This document shows, one piece after another, positions 1 to 8,100 of a DNA stretch of 64,000 nucleotides. The stretch spans positions 2,112,001 through 2,176,000 of the forward strand of contig NZ_CP117425.1 of assembly GCF_030687295.1 (NCBI RefSeq). The letters run 5' to 3'. Position numbers and translations under genes: made by a program. This DNA is from Pseudomonas beijingensis (GTDB taxonomy: Bacteria; Pseudomonadota; Gammaproteobacteria; Pseudomonadales; Pseudomonadaceae). Below the pieces are notes generated by a model. The model made no database searches. It was not told the origin of the DNA and was given only the letters and a program-made list of their open reading frames with translations. Positions within the stretch are counted from its first letter, which is position 1. Every line of letters starts with the position of its first letter.

Positions 1-689
1 CCTTCGAGCCGGAGCGCGCCACGTCCCTGGAACTGGGCATGAAAACGCGCTTCTGGGACGAGCGCGCATTGCTCGACCTCGCCGTCTACCAGACCGACGT
101 CGACAACTACCAAGCGCTCACCTACAGCCCGCCGACATCGCTGTTCGCACCACCGCTGCGGGACAACCTGATCAACGTCGGCAAAGTCCGCCTACGGGGC
201 ATCGAACTCGATTCCGCCTGGCAACTCACCCCCCGACTCACCGGACGCCTGGGCCTGGCCTGGAGCGATGCGCGCTACCGCAGCTTCCCCAACGCCCCGT
301 GCCCACCGGCCTCGGGCCAGTGGACCTGCGACCTCAGCGGCGAGCGCCTCTACAACGCGCCGGAATGGAACCTCAGCAGCGGCCTCGACCATACCCACCC
401 GCTGCCCTACGGATTGGAAGCCTACAGCGGCATCGACTACAGCTTCCGCACCGGCTACTCCGGCACCCTCGAAGGCGGTGAAGGCAGCTACCAACCCAGC
501 TACGGCCTCACCAACCTGCGCCTGGGCCTGCGCAGCCAGGACCGCGCCTGGGAAGTGGAAGGCTGGGTGCGCAACGTCTTCGACCGTCAGTACATCACCG
601 CCGTGTATTCACTGCTCGGCTCCGGCGACTACGGCGTCATGACCGGCAGCGAACGAACCGTCGGCACCACCGTCAGGCTTCGCTATTGA
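1..689 (+). CDS. TonB-dependent outer-membrane receptor, C-terminal part (5' truncated by window)
   Basis: The reading frame is open from the first bases of the window, so only the last ~228 residues are seen. They are the end of a TonB-dependent receptor beta-barrel: alternating amphipathic strands, the phrase LELGMKTRFWDER typical of late barrel strands, a NVFDRQY motif near the end, and a final aromatic residue (RLRY) as expected for BamA-assembled barrels. Such receptors take up siderophores or other scarce ligands using TonB energy; the ligand cannot be told from this part. The 3' end overlaps the convergent diguanylate cyclase gene by 17 bp. Confidence 0.88.
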   Translation, partial: FEPERATSLELGMKTRFWDERALLDLAVYQTDVDNYQALTYSPPTSLFAPPLRDNLINVGKVRLRGIELDSAWQLTPRLTGRLGLAWSDARYRSFPNAPCPPASGQWTCDLSGERLYNAPEWNLSSGLDHTHPLPYGLEAYSGIDYSFRTGYSGTLEGGEGSYQPSYGLTNLRLGLRSQDRAWEVEGWVRNVFDRQYITAVYSLLGSGDYGVMTGSERTVGTTVRLRY

Positions 690-1632
690 GGGAAATAAAC
701 CGCGTCGGACAAAACGCCAAACGGTTACCGCCGGCCTTTTTCGACAGATACATGGCCTGATCCGCCTTGCTGATCAGCCCATCGACCTCATGCCCATGCT
801 CAGGATAAAACGCCACCCCGATACTCGCGGCAATCTCCACCGTCTGCGCACCAATCAAAATCGGCGCATTCGCCGCCGCCAGCATCCGCTTGAGCAACGG
901 CTCGCTGTCCTCCACCGCCTGCAACCCCACCAGCCCCGCGACAAACTCATCACCCCCCAGCCGCGCCAACGTATCGCCCTCACGCAACGTCGCATTGATC
1001 CGCGCCGCGACAATCTGCAACACCCGATCCCCCCAGTCATGGCCATAACTGTCGTTCAGCGCCTTGAACCCATCCAGGTCAATAAACGCGATCGCCACCT
1101 TCTGCTGATGAATACGCGCCTTGCCCAACGCCTGACGCATCCGCTCGGCCAACAACAACCGATTGGGCAACTGCGTAAGCGCGTCATACCGGGCATCACG
1201 CTCCAGCAACTGCAGCCGCTGCTTCATCTGCGTCATGTCGCCGAGCAGCGCCACATAGTGCTGAACATTGCCGTGCCGGTCATGCACCGCACTGACGCTG
1301 ATCCGCGACGTCATCTCCCGACCATCCTTGTGGCTGCTTTGGATTTCGCCGGACCAATGCCCGTGAAAATCCAGCGCATTCTTCATCGGCGCATAAAACG
1401 CTGTGAGCCGACGGACCATGCGATGGGCGTTCAGCTCGCGGCCCTCTATCTCTTCCTGCCCGTAACCGGTGAGCCGGGTGAAGGCCTCGTTCACGGCGAT
1501 GACCCGGCCGAAGGGGTCGACCAGGATGATGCCTTCGCGGGCGTGGCTGAATACGGTGGCGGCCAGTTCTGGGCAGACGGTATTGAGGCGACGGTCCAGT
1601 GTGGCTTCGTCACGGGTGGTCGGCCATGCCAT
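673..1632 (-). CDS. PAS-GGDEF diguanylate cyclase
   Basis: Predicted cyclic-di-GMP synthase. From the chosen start (MAWPTTRDE) it has an N-terminal PAS domain (EGIILVDPFGRVIAVNEAF, then LLGDMTQ) followed by a GGDEF domain with the catalytic signature RLGGDEFV intact and the upstream DALTQLPNR and FIDLDGFK motifs conserved. No EAL domain. No good ribosome-binding site precedes this start. A protein-like stretch in another frame (from 1763, MNLRTVIRSYCLNSKLATHT) runs up to this point, so the true N-terminus may lie upstream and be separated by a one-base frameshift. The 3' end overlaps the receptor gene on the other strand. Confidence 0.85.
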   Translation of the reverse strand: MAWPTTRDEATLDRRLNTVCPELAATVFSHAREGIILVDPFGRVIAVNEAFTRLTGYGQEEIEGRELNAHRMVRRLTAFYAPMKNALDFHGHWSGEIQSSHKDGREMTSRISVSAVHDRHGNVQHYVALLGDMTQMKQRLQLLERDARYDALTQLPNRLLLAERMRQALGKARIHQQKVAIAFIDLDGFKALNDSYGHDWGDRVLQIVAARINATLREGDTLARLGGDEFVAGLVGLQAVEDSEPLLKRMLAAANAPILIGAQTVEIAASIGVAFYPEHGHEVDGLISKADQAMYLSKKAGGNRLAFCPTRFISLNSEA

Positions 1633-1917
1633 GTATTGGAATCGAAGCCTTGTTGGGCCAAGTAGCCGGCCAGGGAGGACAGCGCCTTGTGCAGGCGGGT
1701 CAGGGTATGTGTGGCGAGCTTGGAGTTGAGGCAATAGCTCCGGATGACGGTGCGTAGGTTCATGGGGGGTACACGGTGCTCGGTTGTAGCGGTAGGGGGT
1801 GAGTGAAGGGGGCATTATCGAGGGGAGGGATGGGTGGGGGCGTTTGCTGGAGCGGATGGGGGCTTTGCGGGAAGGGATTGAGTCGAAAGATTTCTGTGAG
1901 GGTTTTGTTCCAAGGCG

Positions 1918-1951
1918 CGCGCAGCGATCAAGATTAGGGGTTCGCTGCGCG
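1918..1951. terminator. Hairpin between the diguanylate cyclase and GIY-YIG genes
   Basis: Perfect 10-bp inverted repeat (CGCGCAGCGA / TCGCTGCGCG) with a 14-base loop, just beyond the stop codon of the minus-strand gene ending at 1962. There is no strong U-tract, so it is either a weak terminator or another kind of palindrome. Confidence 0.4.
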
Positions 1952-1961
1952 GGACGTTTCG

Positions 1962-2459
1962 TTAGTCCAATTCAACAATGCCATTTTTGGGAACGTTCAC
2001 GAACGGCAACGCACTGCATTGTTGATGATGGGCTTCAAGGGCCAGCGCCTCGTACCAATGCAGATAGCCATTCAACATGTGTTTTGGGATGTTTGGGCTG
2101 CGCAGCGGAAAGAACGCGACGGACAGCTGTTCTTCCTTTTTTTCATGCCAGCGCCAGCCAGCCGAATGGCCACGAGCCCGGGCCCCCCAAAGACCTGCGG
2201 ACCAGGCAAATTGCCCCATACGAAACTTGAAGCAGCTCGTTTGCCCGATGTACTGGACGGTTGGATTGTCAGGAGAGGCCTTCCCGGTCGCTCTCCAAGC
2301 AATGCAGTAGACACCCTTCGCAGCAGCCATCTGCGCGAGAACGGGGTCCACATTGGCGGATTTTTTGCCGACCCCGGGCCAGAAGCAATTGCTGATTTCT
2401 GCCCAGGGGTACCAGCCAGCGCCATGCGCCTCAAGATCAAACAGCTCGGGAGCTTTCAT
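1962..2459 (-). CDS. Small GIY-YIG-like protein
   Basis: 165 residues from an ATG preceded by AAGGA at suitable spacing. A longer reading frame to 2606 exists but its extra part is not protein-like. Residues 50-52 (VYC) and 70-74 (YIGQT), followed by an arginine at about 80, fit the GIY...YIG core of that nuclease superfamily in spacing. The rest (WYPWAEISNCFWPGVG, WYEALALEAHHQ) is not recognised. Function is unknown; a nuclease role in DNA processing or defence is possible but the catalytic Glu was not identified with confidence. It diverges from the gene at 2645, with a shared ~185-bp promoter region. Confidence 0.6.
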   Translation of the reverse strand: MKAPELFDLEAHGAGWYPWAEISNCFWPGVGKKSANVDPVLAQMAAAKGVYCIAWRATGKASPDNPTVQYIGQTSCFKFRMGQFAWSAGLWGARARGHSAGWRWHEKKEEQLSVAFFPLRSPNIPKHMLNGYLHWYEALALEAHHQQCSALPFVNVPKNGIVELD

Positions 2460-2644
2460 TGTGGCTCGTCCTTGATCGATCAAATTGAAGTGAAGGCAGG
2501 ATACCGAGATTGATGTCTTAATGACATTATCGGGCCAAGGTATTGGTTTTGGCTTCGGTTGCGAATCAGGCCGGCATCGGAGAGTTCGCTGCACGAAAGG
2601 GATCAATTAACATGGCGGCCTAATTCAATGCGTGGTCTCCGCTC

Positions 2645-3325
2645 ATGCAGTCTCTCGAAAAAACGCTGCTTTCTTACGCCACACAGCACCTGCCGTCACT
2701 TCCCCAAATCTACACTTGGAAGTTTGATACCGCGCTCGTCCACCACTCGTTTGAATGGGAGATTGGTGGCTCGAACTGGTATGAAAAGACACACGCGCTG
2801 AAGCGACATGCCTCGCGGAAATGGGGTTCGTCGCCCGAACAACGGATGGCACTTGCGGACTACGCGGTGCGCGTCTGGGGAGGTGTCAAAAGAAATGCAC
2901 CTGCAACGATGCAAGGCTATGTTCAGACCGTGTCACAGGGGCAAGTGCCGTCAAATCACAAAGGAATCGCCTCATGGTCGAAGGTGGCGGCATTCTCGAA
3001 TCCAAACGAGCATGCCATCTTCGATGCGCGGGTTTCATTTTCCCTGAACGTCCTGCAACTGATTCACGGTGATGAGCAACGCATGTGGTTTCCGCACTTG
3101 GCAGGTCGAAACACGCAGCTCAACGCATGTTGGCCGCGCTTGAAGACCCTGGCGCGGCAACAGAGCTGGCTTCGAATTGCGACGACCGATGTCTACCCAA
3201 CCTACATCGGGTTGTTGGTGAATGTCTCCCGAAAACTCAATGTCGAGATAGGTGACGTGGAGATGCTGCTCTTTTCAAAGGCGGAAGACTTTGCATTGGC
3301 GTTTAACGAAGCCTATCCAGCCTAG
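2645..3325 (+). CDS. Unknown protein, possibly OGG-fold glycosylase-like
   Basis: 226 residues without signal peptide or membrane segment. The segment at about 109-135 (ASWSKVAAFSNPNEHAIFD) resembles a motif I associate with proteins labelled 8-oxoguanine DNA glycosylase OGG-fold, with a Lys at 113 and an Asp at 127. This is a memory-based resemblance, not a search result. The start lacks a clear ribosome-binding site. It stands alone between the divergent GIY-YIG-like gene and a REP pair. Base composition is less GC-rich than the core genes, fitting accessory DNA. Confidence 0.55.
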   Translation: MQSLEKTLLSYATQHLPSLPQIYTWKFDTALVHHSFEWEIGGSNWYEKTHALKRHASRKWGSSPEQRMALADYAVRVWGGVKRNAPATMQGYVQTVSQGQVPSNHKGIASWSKVAAFSNPNEHAIFDARVSFSLNVLQLIHGDEQRMWFPHLAGRNTQLNACWPRLKTLARQQSWLRIATTDVYPTYIGLLVNVSRKLNVEIGDVEMLLFSKAEDFALAFNEAYPA

Positions 3326-3387
3326 TTACCGACGAAAGGGGACAGATCTATTTCATCTGTTGAAATCATCCGTCTCCTTTGCTGAAG

Positions 3388-3490
3388 CCCAGCGGGAGCA
3401 AGCTCCCTCGCCATAGGGTAGCTGGATGTCCATCGAGTTCCAGGCGCAACATCCCCTTGTAGGAGCGAGCTTGCTCGCGATAGCGGTGCG
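3388..3490. repeat. REP pair
   Basis: Two palindromic repeats of different subtypes: GGGAGCAAGCTCCCTCGCC near 3394 and GAGCGAGCTTGCTCGCGA near 3463, in the 235-bp gap between convergent genes. No coding sequence is seen in the gap. Confidence 0.8.
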
Positions 3491-3560
3491 TCAGTCAGCG
3501 AGCGTGAAAACGGCGCCGGCTTCTTAGGACAAAACCCGCCCCGCACAACTTAGATCCATT

Positions 3561-3842
3561 TCAATGGCTAATCGGGTCACCCACCGTCAACACAACCCGG
3601 CCAAACCTGGCGTTCTCATTTAGCGGCGTAATTGCTAATAGCTGATCGAGGCGAATCTCCTGGCGGCCATCTGTAGTTTCGACTTCGAGAAACTCTTCCC
3701 GCGTGGAAGCGGTCCGCGTGGTGATCGCCTGGGCTGTCAGTCGTTGGCCGTCAGTCAGTTCGATGTCCAGCGTGTAGCCGCACAGGCAAGCGATTTCCAG
3801 ATAGTCATGCAGGTCGCAGTGCAACGGTTTATAGGTATCCAT
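3561..3842 (-). CDS. rof: Rho-binding antiterminator family protein
   Basis: 93 residues matching the Rof/YaeO family in length and pattern: an N-terminal YKPLHCDLHDYLEIACL, then an Sm-like beta barrel with IELTDGQRLTAQA and EIRLDQLLAITPL. Known Rof binds Rho and inhibits termination; whether this one does is inferred. It begins one base after the stop of the DUF2024 gene, so the two are translationally linked, possibly in one transcript with the upstream aldolase and DapA-like genes. Confidence 0.82.
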   Translation of the reverse strand: MDTYKPLHCDLHDYLEIACLCGYTLDIELTDGQRLTAQAITTRTASTREEFLEVETTDGRQEIRLDQLLAITPLNENARFGRVVLTVGDPISH

Positions 3843-3843
3843 T

Positions 3844-4104
3844 TCAAACCTCGCAGCCTTGCAGTTTCAGGATGAAAAAACCTTGCCGGGCGATGGCCTC
3901 GACTACCTTGGGGTTGCTTGGCTCGACGTGGCAGAAACGGCAGTCGTTCAAGGTGATGTCCTGGTCTTCGATGCCCTGTTCGGCCAGGAAACGTCGCGCG
4001 CAGGCTTGGGCGAATTCCTGGTCGTTGCGGTCGATCAGCACGTCGAAGTGCAAGTATCGTCCGTCTTGGGTGCGTACGTGCGTGTCATAGACTTTGATGG
4101 TCAT
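3844..4104 (-). CDS. DUF2024 family protein
   Basis: 86 residues. The pattern VYDTHVRTQDGRYLHFDVL, a central CRFCH and the ending GFFILKLQGCEV fit the DUF2024 family, small soluble proteins of unknown function. Two cysteines in CRFCH and a C-terminal Cys could bind metal or form disulfides. It lies 78 bp after the DapA-like gene and one base before rof, all on the minus strand. Confidence 0.8.
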   Translation of the reverse strand: MTIKVYDTHVRTQDGRYLHFDVLIDRNDQEFAQACARRFLAEQGIEDQDITLNDCRFCHVEPSNPKVVEAIARQGFFILKLQGCEV

Positions 4105-4182
4105 TGAAGTCTCTCGTTCAAAGGCGACCGAACAGGTGTGTGTTTTCAGACGCCACCTGCCGAGTCGCCAGGGCCGGAAGGA

Positions 4183-5070
4183 TCAGAGCAGTTCGTTCAA
4201 CATGGCGTGCAATCGGCTATTGCCCGCATCGTCGAGCGGGAAGACCGGCAAGCGTGGGTCGCCGACTTCCAGGCCGAGGGTGCGCAAACCGGCCTTGATG
4301 GTGGCGGGCAAGCCTCCCTTGAGGATGAAATCCAGCAGCGGCAATTGACGATAGAACAACGCCCGCGCCTGGCTCAGGTCGTTGGCCAATACCGCTGCGT
4401 ACAGGTCGAGGTTAAGCTGCGGGATGAGGTTCGGCGCTGCCGTGCACCAGCCCTTAGCCCCAGCGGCGAAGGCTTCCAGCGCCAGCGGGTTGCAGCCGTT
4501 GTAGAACGGCACCTGGCCTTCGCCCAACAGTTGCAGCTTGTGCATGCGCTGGATGTCGCCGGTACTTTCTTTGACCATGGTGACGTTATCCACTGCGTTG
4601 AAAATCCGCAGGATCAGCTCCACGGACATGTCGATGCCGCTGGTGGCCGGGTTGTTGTAAAGCATGATGGGCAGGTCGATGCTGGCGCCGATGGTCTGGT
4701 AATGCCTGAGGATTTCCGCCTCGCTCAGTTTCCAGTAAGAGGCCGGCAACACCATCACCACATCGGCGCCATGGGCCTGGGCAAAACGTGCGCGGCGGAC
4801 CGCTTTGGCGGTGGTCAGGTCAGACACGCTGACCACGGTCGGCACCCGGCCGGCGACGCGGGCAATGCTGAACTCGCTGACCTGGTCCCACTCCGCATCG
4901 CTCAGGTAGGCGCCTTCGCCGGTGCTGCCCAAGGGCGCGATGGCATGGACGCCGCTGTCGATCAGGCGGTCGATGGATTGGCCCAGTGCGTCCAGGTCCA
5001 AGTTCTGGCCGTCGGCGGAGAAGGGCGTGATGGTGTATCCGATGATGCCGTGGATGTTGGGGGTAGACAT
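4183..5070 (-). CDS. Dihydrodipicolinate synthase family (DapA-like) lyase/aldolase
   Basis: 295 residues with the class I (Schiff-base) aldolase features of the DHDPS/NAL superfamily: substrate loop GSTGEG at 48-53, proton-shuttle Tyr138 in LYNNPA, and Schiff-base Lys167 in MVKES. Its partner is a class II aldolase and the locus has its own XRE-cupin regulator rather than lysine-biosynthesis neighbours. A catabolic 2-keto acid or sugar-acid lyase/dehydratase is therefore more likely than housekeeping DapA. The substrate is unknown. It lies 19 bp downstream of the aldolase gene. Confidence 0.85.
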   Translation of the reverse strand: MSTPNIHGIIGYTITPFSADGQNLDLDALGQSIDRLIDSGVHAIAPLGSTGEGAYLSDAEWDQVSEFSIARVAGRVPTVVSVSDLTTAKAVRRARFAQAHGADVVMVLPASYWKLSEAEILRHYQTIGASIDLPIMLYNNPATSGIDMSVELILRIFNAVDNVTMVKESTGDIQRMHKLQLLGEGQVPFYNGCNPLALEAFAAGAKGWCTAAPNLIPQLNLDLYAAVLANDLSQARALFYRQLPLLDFILKGGLPATIKAGLRTLGLEVGDPRLPVFPLDDAGNSRLHAMLNELL

Positions 5071-5089
5071 GGCTTCGCTCCTAATGGAT

Positions 5090-5872
5090 TCAGTTCAGGC
5101 AATCGGCGTGTTGGCGCAGGTTCTGCCGGGCGTAGTAGTTGAAGGCGGCGGCGTGACGCTTGGGGCGGGCGATCCAGTCGTGGGCTTCGCGACCCAGGTG
5201 CGGCAGGATCGGTTTCACCTCGCCGGCGGCCATGGCCAGCAGTTGCAGCTTCGCGGCGCGTTCGATCAGTTGGGCGATGTTGCAGGCTTCTTCCACGGTC
5301 TCGCCGGTCGACAACTGGCCATGGTGCGAAAGCAGGATGGCGCGCTTGTCACCCAGGGCGCCGGCGATCAATTCGCCTTCCTCATTGCCCACGGGCACGC
5401 CCGGCCAGCCCTCCAGGAACGCGCAGTCCTCGTAGAGCGGGCAGAGGTCCATGTGGGAAATCTGCAGCGGCACTTCCAGCATCGACAGCGCGGCGATGTG
5501 GGTAGGGTGGGTGTGGATGATGCAATTCACATCCGGCCGGGCGCGGTAGACCCAGGTGTGAAAGCGGTTGGCCGGGTTGGGGATGCCGTGGCCCTCCAGC
5601 ACCTCCAGGTCCTCGTTGATCAACAGCAGATTGCCGGCGGTGATCTCGTCGAAGCCCAAGCCCAGTTGCTGGGTGTAGTAAGTGCCGGGTTGCGGTCCGC
5701 GCGCGGTAATCTGCCCGGCCAGGCCGGAGTCGTGGCCGTTTTCGAACAGGATTCGGCAGGTCAGGGCCAGCTTTTGTCGTACAGTCCACGTATTATCCGG
5801 CAGGGTTTTCTGCATCTGGTTAACAGCGTGTTGGACCAGCTGGTCCTTGGGTGTCGCCAGGGTCTTGCTCAT
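5090..5872 (-). CDS. Class II aldolase/adducin family protein
   Basis: 260 residues of the fuculose-phosphate aldolase/adducin fold. The metal-binding motif HTHP is at 120-123 (His120 and His122) and a second histidine pair is in LSHHGQLSTG at 183-184, consistent with a Zn-dependent aldolase or decarboxylase. It is the first gene of a minus-strand operon followed by the DapA-like lyase, and diverges from the XRE-cupin regulator at 6023. The substrate cannot be inferred. Confidence 0.86.
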   Translation of the reverse strand: MSKTLATPKDQLVQHAVNQMQKTLPDNTWTVRQKLALTCRILFENGHDSGLAGQITARGPQPGTYYTQQLGLGFDEITAGNLLLINEDLEVLEGHGIPNPANRFHTWVYRARPDVNCIIHTHPTHIAALSMLEVPLQISHMDLCPLYEDCAFLEGWPGVPVGNEEGELIAGALGDKRAILLSHHGQLSTGETVEEACNIAQLIERAAKLQLLAMAAGEVKPILPHLGREAHDWIARPKRHAAAFNYYARQNLRQHADCLN

Positions 5873-5942
5873 GTCAGTTCTCCTGATTCGTTCTTTGACC
5901 GTTCTTGATCCGCGTCATGGAAGCTGTGGGATGGAGGTGCTA

Positions 5943-5978
5943 ATGACACTAAATAGACTATATGACACAAAGTGTCAT
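5943..5978. promoter_or_regulatory. Palindromic operator between aldolase operon and regulator
   Basis: ATGACAC-AAA-GTGTCAT at 5962-5978 is a perfect 7-bp palindrome with a 3-base spacer. A further ATGACAC half-site lies 19 bp upstream at 5943. The position between divergent promoters suggests binding by the adjacent XRE-cupin protein, controlling itself and the aldolase operon. Confidence 0.6.
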
Positions 5979-6022
5979 TTGCAATCGCAGATTGTCCGTT
6001 TCCCTGGAAATGTTGGTTACCT

Positions 6023-6589
6023 ATGTCCATTCGCTTGAAATTGCTCAGGAAAAAACTCGGGGTGACACTGGATGTCCTGGCCGAGAAAACCGGGATGACC
6101 AAGAGCTACCTGTCCAAGGTGGAGCGGGGCTTGAGCTCGCCCTCCATCGCCACGGCGCTCAAGCTCGCCAAGGCGCTGAACGTGAAAGTCGAGGAATTGT
6201 TTTCCGAAGAAAACGTCGCCCTCGACAGCTACAGCCTGGTGCGCAGCGAAGACCGTCAATCGCTGGCGGCGAGCAGTGGTAGCTCCGAATACGCGGTCCT
6301 CGCCCACCAGGTGTCCGAGCGCAGCCTGCTGCCCTTCATCCTCTATCCGGCGAGCGAATTCACCGCTCACCACGCGTTCAAGGAACACACCGGGGAGGAG
6401 TTCCTGTTCGTGCACGAAGGCCAGGTGGAAGTGGACTTCATGAATGAACGCGTGCTGCTGAACCGTGGCGATGCCTTGCACTTCAATGCGCAGAAGCCCC
6501 ATCGCCTGCGGTCGGTGGGCGAGGTCCAGGCGCAGTTGTTGGTGGTGGTGCACAGCGATGAAGCGTCGGAGAAGGGCGAGGGCGCTTAG
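6023..6589 (+). CDS. XRE-family transcriptional regulator with C-terminal cupin
   Basis: 188 residues from the ATG giving MSIRLKLLRKKLG, where the helix-turn-helix domain naturally begins; an upstream in-frame start at 5972 lies inside the operator. Residues ~2-57 form the XRE HTH (GMTKSYLSKVERGLSSPS) and residues ~105-180 a cupin (EHTGEEFLFVHEGQVEV, then LNRGDALHFNA). Proteins of this build usually sense a small molecule and control an adjacent catabolic operon, here the divergent aldolase and DapA-like genes. Confidence 0.85.
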   Translation: MSIRLKLLRKKLGVTLDVLAEKTGMTKSYLSKVERGLSSPSIATALKLAKALNVKVEELFSEENVALDSYSLVRSEDRQSLAASSGSSEYAVLAHQVSERSLLPFILYPASEFTAHHAFKEHTGEEFLFVHEGQVEVDFMNERVLLNRGDALHFNAQKPHRLRSVGEVQAQLLVVVHSDEASEKGEGA

Positions 6590-6620
6590 CACCACCTTGC
6601 TCACTGGGTAAAATCAACCC

Positions 6621-6665
6621 CCCGTGGCGAGGGAGCTTGCTCCCGCTGGGCTGCGCAGCAGCCCT
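6621..6665. repeat. REP element
   Basis: GGCGAGGGAGCTTGCTCCCG followed by a second small palindrome (CTGGGCTGCGCAGCAGCCC), in the 220-bp gap before the next gene. Nothing else is seen in that gap. Confidence 0.75.
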
Positions 6666-6810
6666 TATTCGAAAGTCCCCACCCAAACAAACCCCGGCTT
6701 CTCCCCTCCGGCTAAATTTAGGAGGGAGGGGTTACGACGCTGGATAAAACTCAAGTTGCTCGGTCGACCGTCGATAGGTTGCGCAGCAATCTCATACGAA
6801 GGACCGGAAC

Positions 6811-7296
6811 ATGTACTACCCACGCGAAGCCGAAAAAGATCACCTGTATACCCGAATCATCCTGCTTACCGTAGCGTGCTGTGTGCTCCTGTTCCTCGCG
6901 TCCCTGGCAAAACATTCAGGGATGATCTACGGAGCGATTCAATGGAGTGCCGTCGAGGTGAAAGGCACCGTGACGCAACTTGAAAGCATTCCAATGAACG
7001 AAAACGGCATGATCATTCACTACCGATACACCGACGGTGATCAGCGAGTCCACGAAGACGAATACCCAGACCAACGCTATATCGAACACACCCAGTACGA
7101 GGCAGGTGGCGAAGTTCCGCTGCTGTACTCACGCTGGTTTCCCGAAGTCAGCAGCATCGCCACCGAACTGCATACGTATCGCTCCGGCTTTTTCATCATG
7201 GCTGGCGGGGTGTTGCTGACGTTGGTGTTCCTGTGGATCTCCTTCATGACGTTCGGTCGCATTTACCGCATGAAGGAAGAAGACCGTTTCTACTAA
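6811..7296 (+). CDS. DUF3592-like membrane protein
   Basis: 161 residues with two predicted membrane helices (about 15-33 and 128-147) enclosing a beta-rich domain of ~90 residues (VKGTVTQLES, IHYRYTDGDQ, EVPLLYSRWFPE). This architecture and the V-G-x-V start of the middle domain are those of DUF3592 proteins, whose function is unknown. Single gene, followed by a hairpin at 7303-7333 (GGCAGGCTAG / CTAGCCT-CTGCC) that lacks a U-tract. Confidence 0.7.
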   Translation: MYYPREAEKDHLYTRIILLTVACCVLLFLASLAKHSGMIYGAIQWSAVEVKGTVTQLESIPMNENGMIIHYRYTDGDQRVHEDEYPDQRYIEHTQYEAGGEVPLLYSRWFPEVSSIATELHTYRSGFFIMAGGVLLTLVFLWISFMTFGRIYRMKEEDRFY

Positions 7297-7411
7297 AAGG
7301 CTGGCAGGCTAGGTTCTCAGCTAGCCTACTGCCCACCTCACTTCGTAGGGAACGGGGGCAAACTTCCCCAGTTTCCCTTTCTTTTTTCTCCTTAGGGATT
7401 AGGAGCTATTG

Positions 7412-8017
7412 ATGACCGATGTCTCAACACTCAAGCAGTACTCACTAAAAAGCTGGGCCGCGATCGTGGCGATTGTTGGCTTACTGGCTGGGTTTCCCAG
7501 CATTTCATCCTGGCTGGCCGAAATGAGGGCCGACTACTACAAAAGCCATTTCATTGGCCGCTGGACCGAGGAGTTCAGCTATCCCAATGCCGAAGGTGTT
7601 CAGTTCGAGTTCAAGGGCATGATCGAATACTTCGCCAACAACCATTACAACGTCAGCGGCGTGGTCGCGCTGGTTGGAACAGAGCCTTCGAAACCTTACA
7701 GGCTCGAATACAGCGTCAATGGCGCCGGGACCTGGAGCGCAGATAGCGAAAACCTGTCGTTCACGCTGCAGCAGATGAAGACGTTGCCCAAGAATTACAC
7801 GGTAGACGGCAAAGACATTTCGCCTTTGACGGTGGCGCAGTTCATCCGGCCCAGCATGCCCAACCTCAGTGATATCTACCCCGAAGGTGGATCGGGACAG
7901 GCGCGCATCAGAGAGATTGCGAAGAACAAGATTGTCTTGGAGCAAATGGACTTGCAGGGCAGGCCCTTCATCGTGACGACCCATCGTCAGATAGCTGAGC
8001 CGTCCAAGGAACCTTGA
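7412..8017 (+). CDS. Hypothetical protein with one N-terminal membrane segment
   Basis: 201 residues. The ATG at 7412 is preferred over TTG at 7409 because AGGAG lies six bases before it. One hydrophobic helix at about 15-36 (AAIVAIVGLLAGF) is followed by an extracytoplasmic-type domain with several aromatic residues; no cysteine pair or known motif was recognised. Codon use is slightly less GC-rich than the core genes. The function is unknown. Confidence 0.65.
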   Translation: MTDVSTLKQYSLKSWAAIVAIVGLLAGFPSISSWLAEMRADYYKSHFIGRWTEEFSYPNAEGVQFEFKGMIEYFANNHYNVSGVVALVGTEPSKPYRLEYSVNGAGTWSADSENLSFTLQQMKTLPKNYTVDGKDISPLTVAQFIRPSMPNLSDIYPEGGSGQARIREIAKNKIVLEQMDLQGRPFIVTTHRQIAEPSKEP

Positions 8018-8100
8018 TTCGAGGCCCGGGTATCCGGCTGAAATGGATAACGTAAGCCGGGTCTGTCAGGCATCGAGCGACCTCTGCCCGTAAGCCACAG

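Noticed and set aside
1799..2230. Plus-strand frame across the diguanylate cyclase/GIY-YIG gap
   Set aside because: Crosses a palindrome and is antisense to the GIY-YIG gene; no ribosome-binding site.
4138..5142. Plus-strand frame of 334 codons
   Set aside because: Shadow of the DapA-like gene, which has conserved active-site residues on the minus strand.
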